DNA of 64,000 nucleotides from Nematostella vectensis (lineage: Eukaryota; Cnidaria; Anthozoa; Actiniaria; Edwardsiidae). Every line of letters begins with the position of its first letter. The stretch's first letter is position 1. The stretch spans positions 3,892,001 to 3,956,000 of the forward strand of contig NC_064034.1 of NCBI RefSeq assembly GCF_932526225.1, given 5' to 3'. The notes below the pieces were generated by a model. That model saw only the letters and a list, made by a program, of their open reading frames with translations, was not told the origin of the DNA and made no database searches. The position numbers were made by a program, and so were the translations under genes. This document shows positions 24,131 through 34,305 of the stretch, in pieces.

Positions 24131-24740
24131 TCATGTGCTGATACAGGCAACATCCGAGGAATGTTTAGTGGTATGAATAAAGCTTCTGGACCTGTCAACA
24201 CCAAAACAGCCCAACTGATCCAAAACTTGGAGCTGATCACGGACACGTCCAAACAGATGGACAGATTGGTGGAACACTACCTGGGAGTATATGGGACAGA
24301 GAAACAGATTTGTGGAACACTACCTGGGAGTATATGGGACCGGGAAACAGATTGGAGGAACACCACCTGGGAGTATATAAGACAAAGAACTGTGTGTCGT
24401 AAGCAAGGAAGAGCTGGGCTCTGAACCAAATAGAGATGAGCTTACAAAAGCCAAAGATAGCCTCACCAGTGGAAAAGCTGCGGGAAGTGATGGCGTCCCT
24501 GCCGTAGTGATGAAGTCTGATGGTCCAGTCCTGATCCACTCATCTACATGACCTACTTAAACTTTGCTTGTCTGAACGTGTTGGGCCCAACAAAAACGGA
24601 ACTCAAACACAATAGACCTGTACGAAAGCAAAGGCGACCGAATGGACCAATAACTACAGAGGTATATCCTGCTGGTAATAGTCAGCAAGTCTTCTCGGAT
24701 TCTTCCAGTCTTCTCGGATAAGGACACTAAACCCGGAGGT
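24131..24740 (+). pseudogene. Decayed non-LTR retrotransposon reverse-transcriptase fragment
   Basis: Pieces of a LINE ORF2 are readable in shifting frames: TGNIRGMFSGMNKASGP, then ITDTSKQMDRLVEHYLGVYG (24237-24296), then GKAAGSDGVPAVVMKS (about 24474-24521), then NNYRGIS (about 24647-24667). The order matches the linker and the first RT motifs of animal non-LTR elements. Frames break several times and the catalytic motif downstream is absent, so it is inactive. A 43-bp unit is triplicated inside it. Confidence 0.72.
24264..24390 (+). repeat. Three tandem copies of a 43-bp unit inside the LINE fragment
   Basis: Copies at 24264-24306, 24307-24349 and 24350-24390 share GGAACAC(T/C)ACCTGGGAGTAT. 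Because 43 is not a multiple of 3, each copy shifts the frame, so the duplication arose after coding constraint was lost. Confidence 0.85.
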
Positions 24741-25445
24741 CCCGTCTCTTCAAGCTGCACTATACTAACCTGAACCGAAGGGGCGTAAAAGAACCACTGG
24801 GGACGCAATAAACCCTCTGGCAGTGACCACCCCCAGTGACAGTGCTTACTAACCGAGGGCCATATGTTAGAAAACTGTATATTCGGTTAAATATGCTACC
24901 CTCGATAAACAAAGATTACAAAGTACAAAGATTACAAAGCAAATTGTTTGCACTTGTATGAAACCCTGTAAAAACAACAGATCATTGCTTCTCGTATATA
25001 AGGTCGACAATTGACATGCTATTTTCACTTAGGCAACTCTAAGAGAAATGCAAGTGATAACGCAAACCACTGATTATAGATTTCATTGAAAGTATTTTAC
25101 CTAGTCAGCAGAAATGGACTGTTTATACTGTCTATATCAACCGAATATCATCTGCTGATTAAGATTGACAAAAACTATCAATTCTGAAAGGCTATACAGA
25201 CCTCAATGGATGTGGGAGCATCTCAGCATATTGTGCAGAACGATGATCTACTCTTTAGTATATTATTGTGTGGTTAAGCCACACAATAGGTCATCATACA
25301 TATATGGTCATTATACATACATAAGTCAAAATGATTCGAACAACCGATAGTCTTGAAAACATTTAATATATAATTCTCAAATCAGCGCAAACATCTATAT
25401 AAACAAAGTGCATATTTCACTTAACGGACAGCCTCCAAGACTACC
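24741..25445. other. Intergenic stretch, nothing recognised
   Basis: AT-rich sequence between the LINE fragment and the 3' end of the threonine dehydratase. I see no gene, tRNA or clear repeat here. Confidence 0.4.
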
Positions 25446-25451
25446 TTTATT
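25446..25451 (-). promoter_or_regulatory. Polyadenylation signal of the threonine dehydratase gene
   Basis: AATAAA on the minus strand, about 113 bp beyond the stop codon at 25564-25566. Confidence 0.5.
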
Positions 25452-25563
25452 TAAAGTTACTTTACAACGTTGACAAGGAAACCAGTCAACCTGTCGACTA
25501 CAAAATTATGAGGTTATTACTAGTAATCCATGCCCAGTCCAGCTAGTTGTCCGGTGTCCGTGC

Positions 25564-26608
25564 CTAGCCTGTGTATGAGCTCGTGTGGTCTGTATTCCAA
25601 TGAACGTCATCATAAGTCTTCTCAAGTAATGTTCGTAACATTTGACCATGCTCTCTATCTCGCACTTCGACTATCACTTTACACTGAAAGTCAAGCATGA
25701 AAATATTGCATCACAAATCTTCATCTTTGTTAACCATTATTATTAGACAAAACATAATAGTCACCATTCAATTTTTATTATTTTTATATTCAACCACATC
25801 ATCATTCATTATTAGTGTATATCTGTGTCATGATTACACATTCCTCAAAATCAATCACAATTTACCGTCCTGCATTACAATAATCATTTATTCCAACTTC
25901 TTTTCTCTTTTTACGTATTATTAGCTCACCTGAACTTTAAATACACTCGATCTGAGCCATGCTCTCTCGTGGAAAATATCTTTGATACTAAAGAAAAATA
26001 TATTAAAAGTATAGAACTTCTTTAAAGGAAATTAAAATTTGACCATGGATCTATCAAGAGGGAAAGGATTATGGTCGAGCCGTAGCAGAGGGTAAAGCAC
26101 TGGTAGCACTTCCACCCCCACCCCCACCCCCCCAACACACACAATCTTTCGAGGCCTGACACGGCTCCGTAAGGAAAATGATACGACTCTGATATAGCCC
26201 CATGACAGGTTCTCCAATAGGGTTCTGGATTCCGGATCCTAGTGTGTGGATTCCGGATTCCATGTGGGTTTTTTCTCGTGGATTCCGGATTCCAGCAGCA
26301 TGGATTCCGGATTCCATATCTCATTTTTTCATGGATTCCGGATTCCATATCTCATTTTTTCATGGATTCCGGATCCCATATCTCATTTTTTCATGGATTC
26401 CGGATTCCGGATTACCTGTCATGGGGCGACTGATACTTACTTTGCTCCAGCAGAAGCTAGTACTCCTACTAGCCGAGCCATACCCCCAGGTCTATCACTG
26501 ATCGTGATTATGAAGCGAACTAGTCGCCCATCTGAGGCAAGACCACGCTCGATGCACCGGCCCACGACGGTAGGGTCTATATTACCACCACAAAGTGGAA
26601 TGCAGACA
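25564..26608 (-). CDS. L-threonine dehydratase (threonine ammonia-lyase), last three exons with ACT-like domain; 5' part not in this stretch
   Basis: Exons 26441-26608, 25930-25987 and 25564-25683 have GT-AG ends and fitting phases. The first reads VCIPLCGGNIDPTVVGRC, the GGNID end of the PLP fold, then RGLASDGRLVRFIITISD and RPGGMARLVGVLASAGA. The second reads IKDIFHERAWLRSSVFKVQ and the third CKVIVEVRDREHGQMLRTLL, ending at a TAG. These are the closing PLP-fold segment and the ACT-like C-terminal domain of the animal threonine dehydratase family, which turns threonine into 2-oxobutanoate and ammonia. The first exon here begins in phase 2, so at least one exon precedes it. None is visible before the tRNA-Thr array begins 165 bp upstream. 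Either the array lies in an intron of this gene or the gene is truncated. Intact splice sites, an intact frame and a poly(A) signal argue for a live gene. Confidence 0.88.
26195..26429. mobile_element. MITE-like insertion beside the splice donor of the threonine dehydratase exon
   Basis: Ends are TAGCCCCATGACAGGT and the inverse of TCGCCCCATGACAGGT. CTGATA flanks both sides (26189-26194 and 26430-26435) as a 6-bp target duplication. The interior is a minisatellite. The right duplication overlaps the sixth base of the donor GTAAGT (26440-26435 on the minus strand), so the donor was kept. Confidence 0.75.
26222..26412. repeat. Minisatellite of GGATTCCGGATTCC units
   Basis: Repeats of GGATTCCGGATTCCA joined by TATCTCATTTTTTCAT recur about every 31 bp, roughly three to four full copies plus partial ones on the left. 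They fill the MITE-like element above and give open frames in several phases that are not genes. Confidence 0.85.
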
Positions 26609-26845
26609 CTAAAACATAAAATGCAACCATAAATCAACAACATCATTTAACTTCTTCGGGTTATTTTTAGTTCTACCGATAAAGCTCGAATCACTATAAT
26701 GAAAATGCTGTATAACAAAAGAGTCTTGAGCAATTACTGAAAAGTCGAGTTTCTAAAGGCTGCAGCTTTCATTCTACGCAGTTATTTTTAGATTCTTCCA
26801 ACTCTAAAATGTTTGTCCTATCAAAGATCTATCCGTCAGCCTACT

Positions 26846-26921
26846 GCCTCTGTAGCTCAGTGGTTAGAGAGCTATTGGTATTGTAAAACAGGGGTCGAGA
26901 GTTCGACTCTCTCCAGAGCCT
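26846..26921 (+). pseudogene. Degenerate first tRNA-Thr copy
   Basis: This 76-nt copy has extra bases in the anticodon arm (GAGAGCTATTGGTATTGTAAAACAGGGG is split as GAGAGCTATTGG + TATTGTAAAACAGGGG). Its 3' acceptor strand is CAGAGCC, mismatched to the 5' strand. It marks the left end of the array. Confidence 0.75.
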
Positions 26922-26956
26922 ACGCTCTTTATTCTACTCGGTAATTTTTAGATTCT

Positions 26957-27031
26957 TCCTCTGTAGCTAAGTGGTTAGAGCACTGGTCTAGTAAACCACT
27001 GGGGTCCAGAGTTCGAATCTCTCCAGAGACT
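26957..27031 (+). pseudogene. Degenerate second tRNA-Thr copy (AGT)
   Basis: Spacer sequence ending ATTCTTCC runs straight into CTCTGTAGCT, so the usual upstream flank is deleted. The anticodon arm has an added CT (ACCACTGGGG) and the acceptor 3' strand is CAGAGAC. Confidence 0.7.
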
Positions 27032-27115
27032 GCGCACTCATTTTGCACATTTTTAAGCATTTCCTTATTACAAACGTTTAAAGTTAACCAACTAAGTCTG
27101 CATTCTCAGCGTAAT

Positions 27116-27186
27116 GCCTCTGTAGCTCAGTGGTTAGAGCACTGGTCTTGTAAACCAGGGGTCGAGAGTTCGACACTAAAAAGGCT
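27116..27186 (+). pseudogene. tRNA-Thr(TGT) with destroyed T arm and acceptor (also at 28225)
   Basis: The 5' two thirds are normal, but after GAGAGTTCGA the sequence reads CACTAAAAAGGCT, so the T stem and acceptor cannot pair. The same lesion is in the copy at 28225-28295 through the 1,109-bp duplication. Confidence 0.85.
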
Positions 27187-28531
27187 ACGCCTAATCATTT
27201 TGGCAAATTGATTTATCGAGATTGAATGGAAACATCATTAAAAATAATAATACTTGGGCCCGCCTCTGTAGCTCAGTGGTTAGGGCACTGGTCTAGTAAA
27301 CCAGGGGTCAAGAGTTCGAGTCTCTCCAGAGGCTGCGCACTTTTTTTACGCAGCTATTTTTAGATTCTTCCAGGTCTAAAATGCTTGTCCTTAAAATATC
27401 AAGATCTTTCTGTTAGCGTACTGCCTCTGTAGCTCAGTGGTTAGAGCACTGGTCTCGTAAACCAGGGGTCGAGAGTTCGAGTCTCTCCGGAGGCTGCGCA
27501 CTTTTTTTACGCAAATATTTTTAGATTCTTCCATGCCTAAAATGCTTGTCCTTAAAATATCAAGATCTTTCTGTCAGCGTACTGCCTCTGTAGCTCAGTG
27601 GTTAGAGCACTGGTCTCGTAAACCAGGGGTCGAGAGTTCGAGTCTCTCCGGAGGCTGCGCACTTTTTTTACGCAACTATTTTTAGATTCTTCCATGTCTA
27701 AAATGCTTGTCCTTAAAATATCAAGATCTTTATGTCAGCGTACTGCCTCTGTAGCTCAGTGGTTAGAGCACTGGTCTTGTAAACCAGGGGCCGAGAGTTC
27801 GAGTCTCTCCAGAGGCTGCGCATTTTTTGTTACGCAGCTATTTTTAGATTCTTCCAGGTCTAGAATGCTTGTCCTCAAAATATGAAGATCTTTCTGTCAG
27901 CGTACTGCCTCTGTAGCTCAGTGGTTAGAGCACTGGTCTCGTAAACCAGGGTTCGAGAGTTCGAGTCTCTTCAGAGGCTGCGCACTTTTTTTACGCAACT
28001 ATTTTTAGATTCTTCCATGTCTAAAATGCTTGTCCTTAAAATATCAAGATCTTTCTGTCAGCGTACTGCCTCTGTAGCTCAGTGGTTAGAGCACTGGTCT
28101 CGTAAACCAGGGGTCGAGAGTTCGAATCTCTCCAGAGACTGCGCACTCATTTTGCACATTTTTAAGCATTTCCTTATTACAAACGTTTAAAGTTAACCAA
28201 CTAAGTCTGCATTCTCAGCGTAATGCCTCTGTAGCTCAGTGGTTAGAGCACTGGTCTTGTAAACCAGGGGTCGAGAGTTCGACACTAAAAAGGCTACGCC
28301 TAATCATTTTGGCAAATTGATTTATCGAGATTGAATGGAAACATCATTAAAAATAATAATACTTGCGCCCGCCTCTGTAGCTCACTGGTTAGGGCACTGG
28401 TCTAGTAAACCAGGGGTCAAGAGTTCGAGTCTCTCCAGAGGCTGCGCACTTTTTTTACGCAGCTATTTTTAGATTCTTCCAGGTCTAAAATGCTTGTCCT
28501 TAAAATATCAAGATCTTTCTGTTAGCGTACT

Positions 28532-31500
28532 GCCTCTGTAGCTCAGTGGTTAGAGCACTGGTCTCGTAAACCAGGGGTCGAGAGTTCGAGTCTCTCCGGA
28601 GGCTGCGCACTTTTTTTACGCAACTATTTTTAGATTCTTCCAGGTCTAAAATGCTTGTCCTTAAAATATCAAGATCTTTCTGTCAGCGTACTGCCTCTGT
28701 AGCTCAGTGGTTAGAGCACTGGTCTTGTAAACCAGGGGTCGAGAGTTCGAGTCTCTCCAGAGGCTGCGGATTTTTTTACGCAGCTATTTTTAGATTCTTC
28801 CAGGTCTAAAATGCTAGTCCATAAAATATCAAGATCTTTCTGTCAGCGTACTGCCTCTGTAGCTCAGTGGTTAGAGCACTGGTCTCGTAAGCCAGGGGTC
28901 GAGAGTTCGAGTCTCTCCAGAGGCTGCGCATTTTTTGTTACGCAGCTATTTTTAGATTCTTCCAGGTCTAAAATGCTAGTCCATAAAATATCAAGATTCA
29001 GCGTACTGCCTCTGTAGCTCAGTGGTTAGAGCACTGATCGCGTAAACCAGGGGTCGAGAGTTCGACTCTTTCCAGAGGCTGCGCACTTTTTTTAGGCAGC
29101 TATTTTTAAATTCTTTCATGTCTAAAATGCTTGTCCTTTAAATATCAAGATCTTTCTGTCAGCGTACTGCCTCTGTAGCTCAGTGGTTAGAGCACTTGTC
29201 TTGTAAACCAGGGGCCGAGAGTTCGAGTCTCTCCAGAGGCTGCGCATTTTTTGTTACGCAGCTATTTTTAGATTCTTCCAGGTCTAGAATGCAAGTCCAT
29301 AAAATATCAAGATCTTTCTGTCAGCGTACTGCCTCTGTAGCTCAGTGGTTAGAGCACTGGTCTCGTAAACCAGGGGTCGAGAGTTCGAGTCTCTCCAGAG
29401 GCTGCGCACTTTTTTTACGCAACTATTTTTAGATTCTTCCATGTCTAAAATGCTTGTCCTTAAAATATCAAGATCTTTCTGTCAGCGTACTGCCTCTGTA
29501 GCTCAGTGGTTAGAGCACTGGTCTTGTAAACCAGGGGTCGAGAGTTCGAGTCTCTCCAGAGGCTGCGCAATTTTTTTTACGCAGCTATTTTTAGATTCTT
29601 CCAGGTCTAAAATGCTAGTCCTTAAAATATCAAGAATTTTCTATCAGCGTACTGCCTCTGTAGCTCAGTGGTTAGAGCACTGGTCTCGTAAACCAGGGGT
29701 CGAGAGTTCGACTCTCTCCAGAGGCTGCGCACTTATTTTACGCAGCTATTTTTAGATTCTTCCATGTCTAAAATGCTTGTCCTTAAAATATCAAGATCTT
29801 TCTGTCAGCGTACTGCCTCTGTAGCTCAGTGGTTAGAGCACTGGTCTTGTAAACCAGGGGTCGAGAGTTCGAGTCTCTCCAGAGGCTGTGCATTTATTTT
29901 TAACGCAGCTATTTTTAGATTCTTCCAGGTCTAAAATGCTTGTCCTTAAAATATCAAGATCTTTCTGTCAGCGTACTGCCTCTGTAGCTCAGTGGTTAGA
30001 GCACTGGTCTTGTAAACCAGGGGTCGAGAGTTCGAGTCTCTCCAGAGGCTGTGCATTTATTTTTAACGCAGCTATTTTTAGATTCTTCCAGGTCTAAAAT
30101 GCTAGTCCATAAAATATCAAGATTCAGCGTACTGCCTCTGTAGCTCAGTGGTTAGAGCACTGATCGCGTAAACCAGGGGTCGAGAGTTCGACTGTCTCCA
30201 GAGGCTGCGCACTTTTTTTACGCAGCTATTTTTAGATTCTTCCATGTCTAAAATGCTTGTCCTTTAAATATCAAGATCTTTCTGTCAGCGTACTGCCTCT
30301 GTAGCTCAGTGGTTAGAGCACTGGTCTTGTAAACCAGGGGCCGAGAGTTAGAGTCTCTCCAGAGGCTGCGCAGTTTTTGTTACGCAGCTATTTTTAGATT
30401 CTTCCAGGTCTAGAATGCAAGTCCATAAAATATCAAGATCTTTCTGTCAGCATACTGCCTCTGTAGCTCAGTGGTTAGAGCACTGGTCTCGTAAACCAGG
30501 GGTCGAGAGTTCGAGTCTCTCCAGAGGCTGCTCACTTTTTTTACGCAACTATTTTTAGATTCTTCCATGTCTAAAATGCTTGTCCTTAAAATATCAAGAT
30601 CTTTCTGTCAGCGTACTGCCTCTGTAGCTCAGTGGCTAGAGCACTGGTCTTGTAAACCAGGGGTCGAGAGTTCGAGTCTCTCCAGAGGCTGCGCAATTTT
30701 TTTTACGCAGCTATTTTTAGATTCTTCCAGGTCTAAAATGCTAGTCCTTAAAATATCAAGAAGTTTCTGTCAGCGTACTGCCTATGTAGCTCAGTGGTTA
30801 GAGCACTGGTCTCGTAAACCAGGGGTCCAGAGTTCGACTCATTCCAGAGGCTGCGCACTTTTTTTACGCAGCTATTTTTAGATTCTTCCATGTCTAAAAT
30901 GCTTGTCCTTAAAATATCAAGATCTTTCTGTCATCGTACTGCCTCTGTAGCTCAGTGGTTAGAGCACTGGTCTTGTAAACCAGTTCGAGTCTCTCCAGAG
31001 GCTGCGCACTGTATTTACGCGACTATTTTTAGATTCTTCCAGGTCTGAAATGCTTGTCCATAAAATATCAAGATCTTAATATCAGCGTACTGCCTCTGTA
31101 GCTCAGTGGTTAGAGCACTGGTCTCGTAAACAAGGGGTAGAGAGTTCGAGTCTCTCCAGAGGCAGCGCAGTTTTTTTACGTAGCTATTTTTAGATTCTTC
31201 CAGGTCTAAAATGCTTGTCCTTAAAATATCAAGATCTTTATGTCAGCGTACTGCCTCTGTAGCTCAGTGGTTAGAGCGCTGGTCTTGTAAACCAGGGGTC
31301 GGGAGTTCGAGTCTCTCCAGGGGCTGCGGATTTTTTGTTACGCAGCTATTTTTAGATTTTTCCAGGTCTAAAATGCTAGTCCATAAAATATCAAGATCTT
31401 TCTGTCAGCGTACTGCCTCTGTAGCTCAGTGGTTAGAGCACTGGTCTCGTAAGCCAGGGGTCGAGAGTTCGACTCTCTCCAGAGGCTGTGCACTTTTTTT

Positions 31501-32125
31501 ACGCGGCTATTTTTAGATTCTTCCAGGTCTAAAATGCTAGTCCTTAAAATATCAAGATCTTTCTGTCAGGGTACTGCCACTGTAGCTCAGTGGTTAGAGC
31601 ACTGGTCTCGTAAACCAGGGGTCGAGAATTCGACTCCTTCCAGAGGCTGCGCACTTTTTTTATGTAGCTATTTTTAGATTCTTCCAGGTCTAAAATGCTT
31701 GTCCTTAAAATATCAAGATCTTTCTGTCAGCGTACTGCCTCTGTAGCTCAGTGGTTAGAGCACTGGTCTTGTAAACCAGGGGTCGAGAGTTCGAGTCTCT
31801 CCAGAGGCTGGGCATTTTTTGTTACGCAGCTATTTTTAGATTCTTCCAGGTCTAAAATGCTAGTCCATAAAATATCAAGATTCAGCGTACTGCCTCTGTA
31901 GCTCAGTGGTTAGAGCACTGATCGCGTAAACCAGGGGTCGAGAGTTCGACTCTCTCCAGAGGCTGCGCACTTTTTTTACGCAGCTATTTATAGATTCCTC
32001 CATGTCTAAAATGCTTGTCCTTAAAATATCAAGATCTTTCTGTCAGCGTACTGCCTCTGTAGCTCAGTGGTTAGAGCACTGGTCTCGTAAACCAGGGGTC
32101 GAGAGTTCGACTCCCTCCAGAGGCT
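28532..32125 (+). tRNA. tRNA-Thr units 12-34
   Basis: Starts and anticodons: 28532 CGT, 28693 TGT, 28853 CGT, 29008 CGT*, 29169 TGT, 29331 CGT, 29492 TGT, 29654 CGT, 29815 TGT, 29978 TGT, 30134 CGT*, 30295 TGT, 30457 CGT, 30618 TGT, 30780 CGT, 30941 TGT*, 31092 CGT, 31253 TGT, 31415 CGT, 31576 CGT, 31737 TGT, 31892 CGT*, 32053 CGT. TGT and CGT largely alternate. The starred CGT copies read GATCGCGTAA, replacing the universal U33 by G and breaking a stem pair. 30941 is deleted internally. No AGT gene occurs in this block. Confidence 0.93.
30941..31003 (+). pseudogene. 63-nt tRNA-Thr lacking the variable loop and 5' T stem
   Basis: A 10-nt deletion joins ACCAG directly to TTCGAGTCTCTCC, removing the variable loop and the 5' strand of the T stem. 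The acceptor, D and anticodon arms remain. Confidence 0.85.
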
Positions 32126-32338
32126 GCGCACTTTTTTTACGCAGCTATTTTTAGATTCTTCCATGTCTAAAATGCTTGTCCTTAAAATATCAAGATCTTT
32201 CTGTCTGCGCACTTTTTTTACGTAGCTATTTTTAGATTCTTCCAGGTCTAAAATGCTTGTCCTTAAAAGCTATTTTTAGATTCTTCCAGGTCTAAAATGC
32301 TAGTCCATAAAATATCAAGATCTTTCTGTCAGCTTACT
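32126..32338 (+). repeat. Spacer-only stretch where tRNA genes have been deleted
   Basis: Spacers follow one another without a tRNA: TTTCTGTC at about 32198-32205 joins TGCGCACTTTTTTTACG directly, and a second junction lies at about 32268. This looks like unequal exchange between spacers that removed tRNA genes. Confidence 0.8.
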
Positions 32339-33306
32339 GCCTATGTAGCTCAGGGGTTAGAGCACTGGTCTTGTAAACCAGGGGTCGAGAGTTCGAGTCT
32401 CTCCAGAGGCTGTGCATTTATTGTTTACGCAGCTATTTTTAGATTCTTCCAGGTCTAAAATGCTTGTCCTTAAAATATCAAGATCTTTCTGTCAGCGTAC
32501 TGCCTCTGTAGCTCAGTGGTTAGAGCACTGGTCTTGTAAACCAGGGGTCGTGAGTTCGGGTCTCTCCAGAGGCTGCGCACTTTTTTTACGCGACTATTTT
32601 TAGATTCTTCCAGGTCTAAAATGCTAGTCCTTAAAATATCAAGATCGTTCTGTCATGGTACTGCCTCTGTAGCTCAGTGGTTAGAGCACTGGTCTAGTAA
32701 ACCAGGGATCGAGAGTTTGACTCTCTCCAGAGGCTGCGCACTTTTTTATGCAGCTATTTTTAGATTTTTCCAGGTCTAAAATGCTAGTCCTTAAAATATC
32801 TAGATCTTTCTGTTAGCGTACTGCCTCTGTAGCTCAGTGGTTAGAGCACTGGTCTAGTAAACCAGGGGTCGGGAGTTCGAGTCTCTCCAAAGGCTGCGCA
32901 TTTTTTTTACGCAGCTATTTTTAGATTGTTCCAGGTCTAAAATGCTTGTCCTTAAAATATCAAGATCTTTCTGTCAGCGTACTGCCTCTGTAGCTGTGTG
33001 GTTAGAGCACTGGTCTTGTAAACCAGGGGTCGAGAGTTCGAGTCTCTCCAGAGGCTGTGCATTTTTTTTTTACGCAGTTATTTTTAAATTCGTCCAGGTC
33101 TAAAATGCTTGTCATTAAAATATCAAGATCTTTCTGTCAGCATACTGCCTCTGTAGCTCAGTGGTTAGAGCACTGGTCTTGTAAACCAGGGGTCGAGAGT
33201 TCGAGTCTCTCCATAGGCTGCGCACTTTTTTACGCAACTATTTTTAGATTCTTCCAGGTCTGAAATGCTAGTCCTTCAAATATCAAGATCTTTCTGTCAG
33301 CGTACT

Positions 33307-33379
33307 GCCTCTGTAGCTCAGTGGTTAGAGCACTGGTCTAGGAAACCAGAGATCGAGAGTTCGACTCTCTCCAGAGGCT
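33307..33379 (+). tRNA. Thr-bodied tRNA with proline anticodon AGG
   Basis: The anticodon loop reads CTAGGAA in place of CTAGTAA, giving AGG (Pro) in an otherwise typical array tRNA body. A second example is at 33825-33897. Variable-loop changes (AGAGATC) suggest this copy is somewhat worn. Whether it is charged is unknown. Confidence 0.75.
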
Positions 33380-33824
33380 GCGCATTTTTTTAACTCAGCT
33401 ATTTTTAGATTGTGCATTTATTTTTTACGCAGCTATTTTTAGATTCTTCCAGGTCTAAAATGCTTGTCCTTAAAATATCAAGATCTTTCTGTCAGCGTAC
33501 TGCCTCTGTAGCTCAGTGGTTAGAGCACTGGTCTTGTAAACCAGGGGTCGAGAGTTCGAGTCTCTCCAGAGGCTGTGCATTTATTTTTTACGCAGGTATT
33601 TTTAGATTGTTCCAGGTCTAAAATGCTTGTCCTTAAAATATCAAGATCTTTCTGTCAGCGTACTGCCTCTGTAGCTCAGTGGTTAGAGCACTGGTCTTGT
33701 AAACCAGGGGTCGAGAGTTCGAGTCTCTCCAGAGGCTGTGCACTTTTTTACGCGACTATTTTTAGATTCTTCCAGGTCTGAAATGCTAGTCCTTCAAATA
33801 TCAAGATCTTTCTGTCAGAGTACT

Positions 33825-33897
33825 GCCTCTGTAGCTCAGTGGTTAGAGCACTGGTCTAGGAAACCAGGGGTCGAGAGTTCAAGTCTCTCCAGAGGCT
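33825..33897 (+). tRNA. Thr-bodied tRNA with proline anticodon AGG, second copy
   Basis: The loop is again CTAGGAA. Stems pair, the variable loop is standard (GGGTC) and the T loop is TTCAAGT. An oligo-T follows the 3' end. This copy looks more intact than the one at 33307. Confidence 0.78.
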
Positions 33898-34143
33898 GTG
33901 CATTTATTTTTTACGCAGCTATTTTTAGATTGTTCCAGGTCTAAAATGCTAGTCCTTAAAATATCAAGATCTTACTGTCGGCGTACTGCCTCTGTAGCTC
34001 AGTGGTTAGAGCACTGCTCTTGTAAACCAGTGGTCGAGAGTTCCAGTCTCTCCAGAGGCTCCGCCCTTATTTTGACATTTTTAAGCATTTCCTTATCACA
34101 AACGTTTTAAGTTAACCAAAAAAGTCTTTATTGTCAGCGTACT

Positions 34144-34216
34144 GCCTCTGTAGCTCAGTGGCTAGAGCACTGGTCTGGTAAACGAGTGGTCGAGAGTTCG
34201 AGTCTCTCCAGAGGCT
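34144..34216 (+). tRNA. tRNA-Thr with rare GGT anticodon, stem mismatch
   Basis: The loop reads CTGGTAA, giving anticodon GGT, the only G34 copy I saw. The 3' stem is ACGAG rather than ACCAG, which leaves a G-G mismatch, so function is doubtful. It is followed by a type-B spacer. Confidence 0.7.
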
Positions 34217-34305
34217 ACGCCTAATCATTTTGACAAATTGATTTATCGAAATTGAATGGAAACATCATTCAAAATAATAATACTAGAATGAATGTGCAAG
34301 CTTAC

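Larger units (their letters stand above)
26846..28443 (+). tRNA. tRNA-Thr units 1-11 (left edge of array)
   Basis: Each gene runs 73 nt from the start given unless noted; * marks damaged copies. Starts and anticodons: 26846 TGT*, 26957 AGT*, 27116 TGT*, 27262 AGT, 27423 CGT, 27584 CGT, 27745 TGT, 27907 CGT, 28068 CGT, 28225 TGT*, 28371 AGT. The edge copies are the most degraded, as expected of array margins. Units 27116 and 27262 with their spacers recur at 28225 and 28371, a 1,109-bp duplication. Confidence 0.93.
32339..34216 (+). tRNA. tRNA units 35-46, including three unusual anticodons
   Basis: Starts and anticodons: 32339 TGT, 32502 TGT, 32663 AGT, 32823 AGT, 32984 TGT, 33147 TGT, 33307 AGG, 33502 TGT, 33665 TGT, 33825 AGG, 33988 TGT, 34144 GGT. 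The copy at 32984 has GCTGTGTGG in the D arm. 33988 and 34144 have a mismatch in the anticodon stem. A partial spacer copy lies at about 33380-33415. Confidence 0.92.

Noticed and set aside
25697-25924. A 75-codon plus-strand open frame rich in Ile, Ser and Phe
   Set aside because: It lies antisense in the intron between threonine dehydratase exons, and its composition simply reflects AT-rich DNA.
26202-26632. Several overlapping open frames (99-128 codons) rich in GFRIP or DSGF repeats
   Set aside because: They arise from the GGATTCCGGATTCC minisatellite and run antisense to the threonine dehydratase exon.
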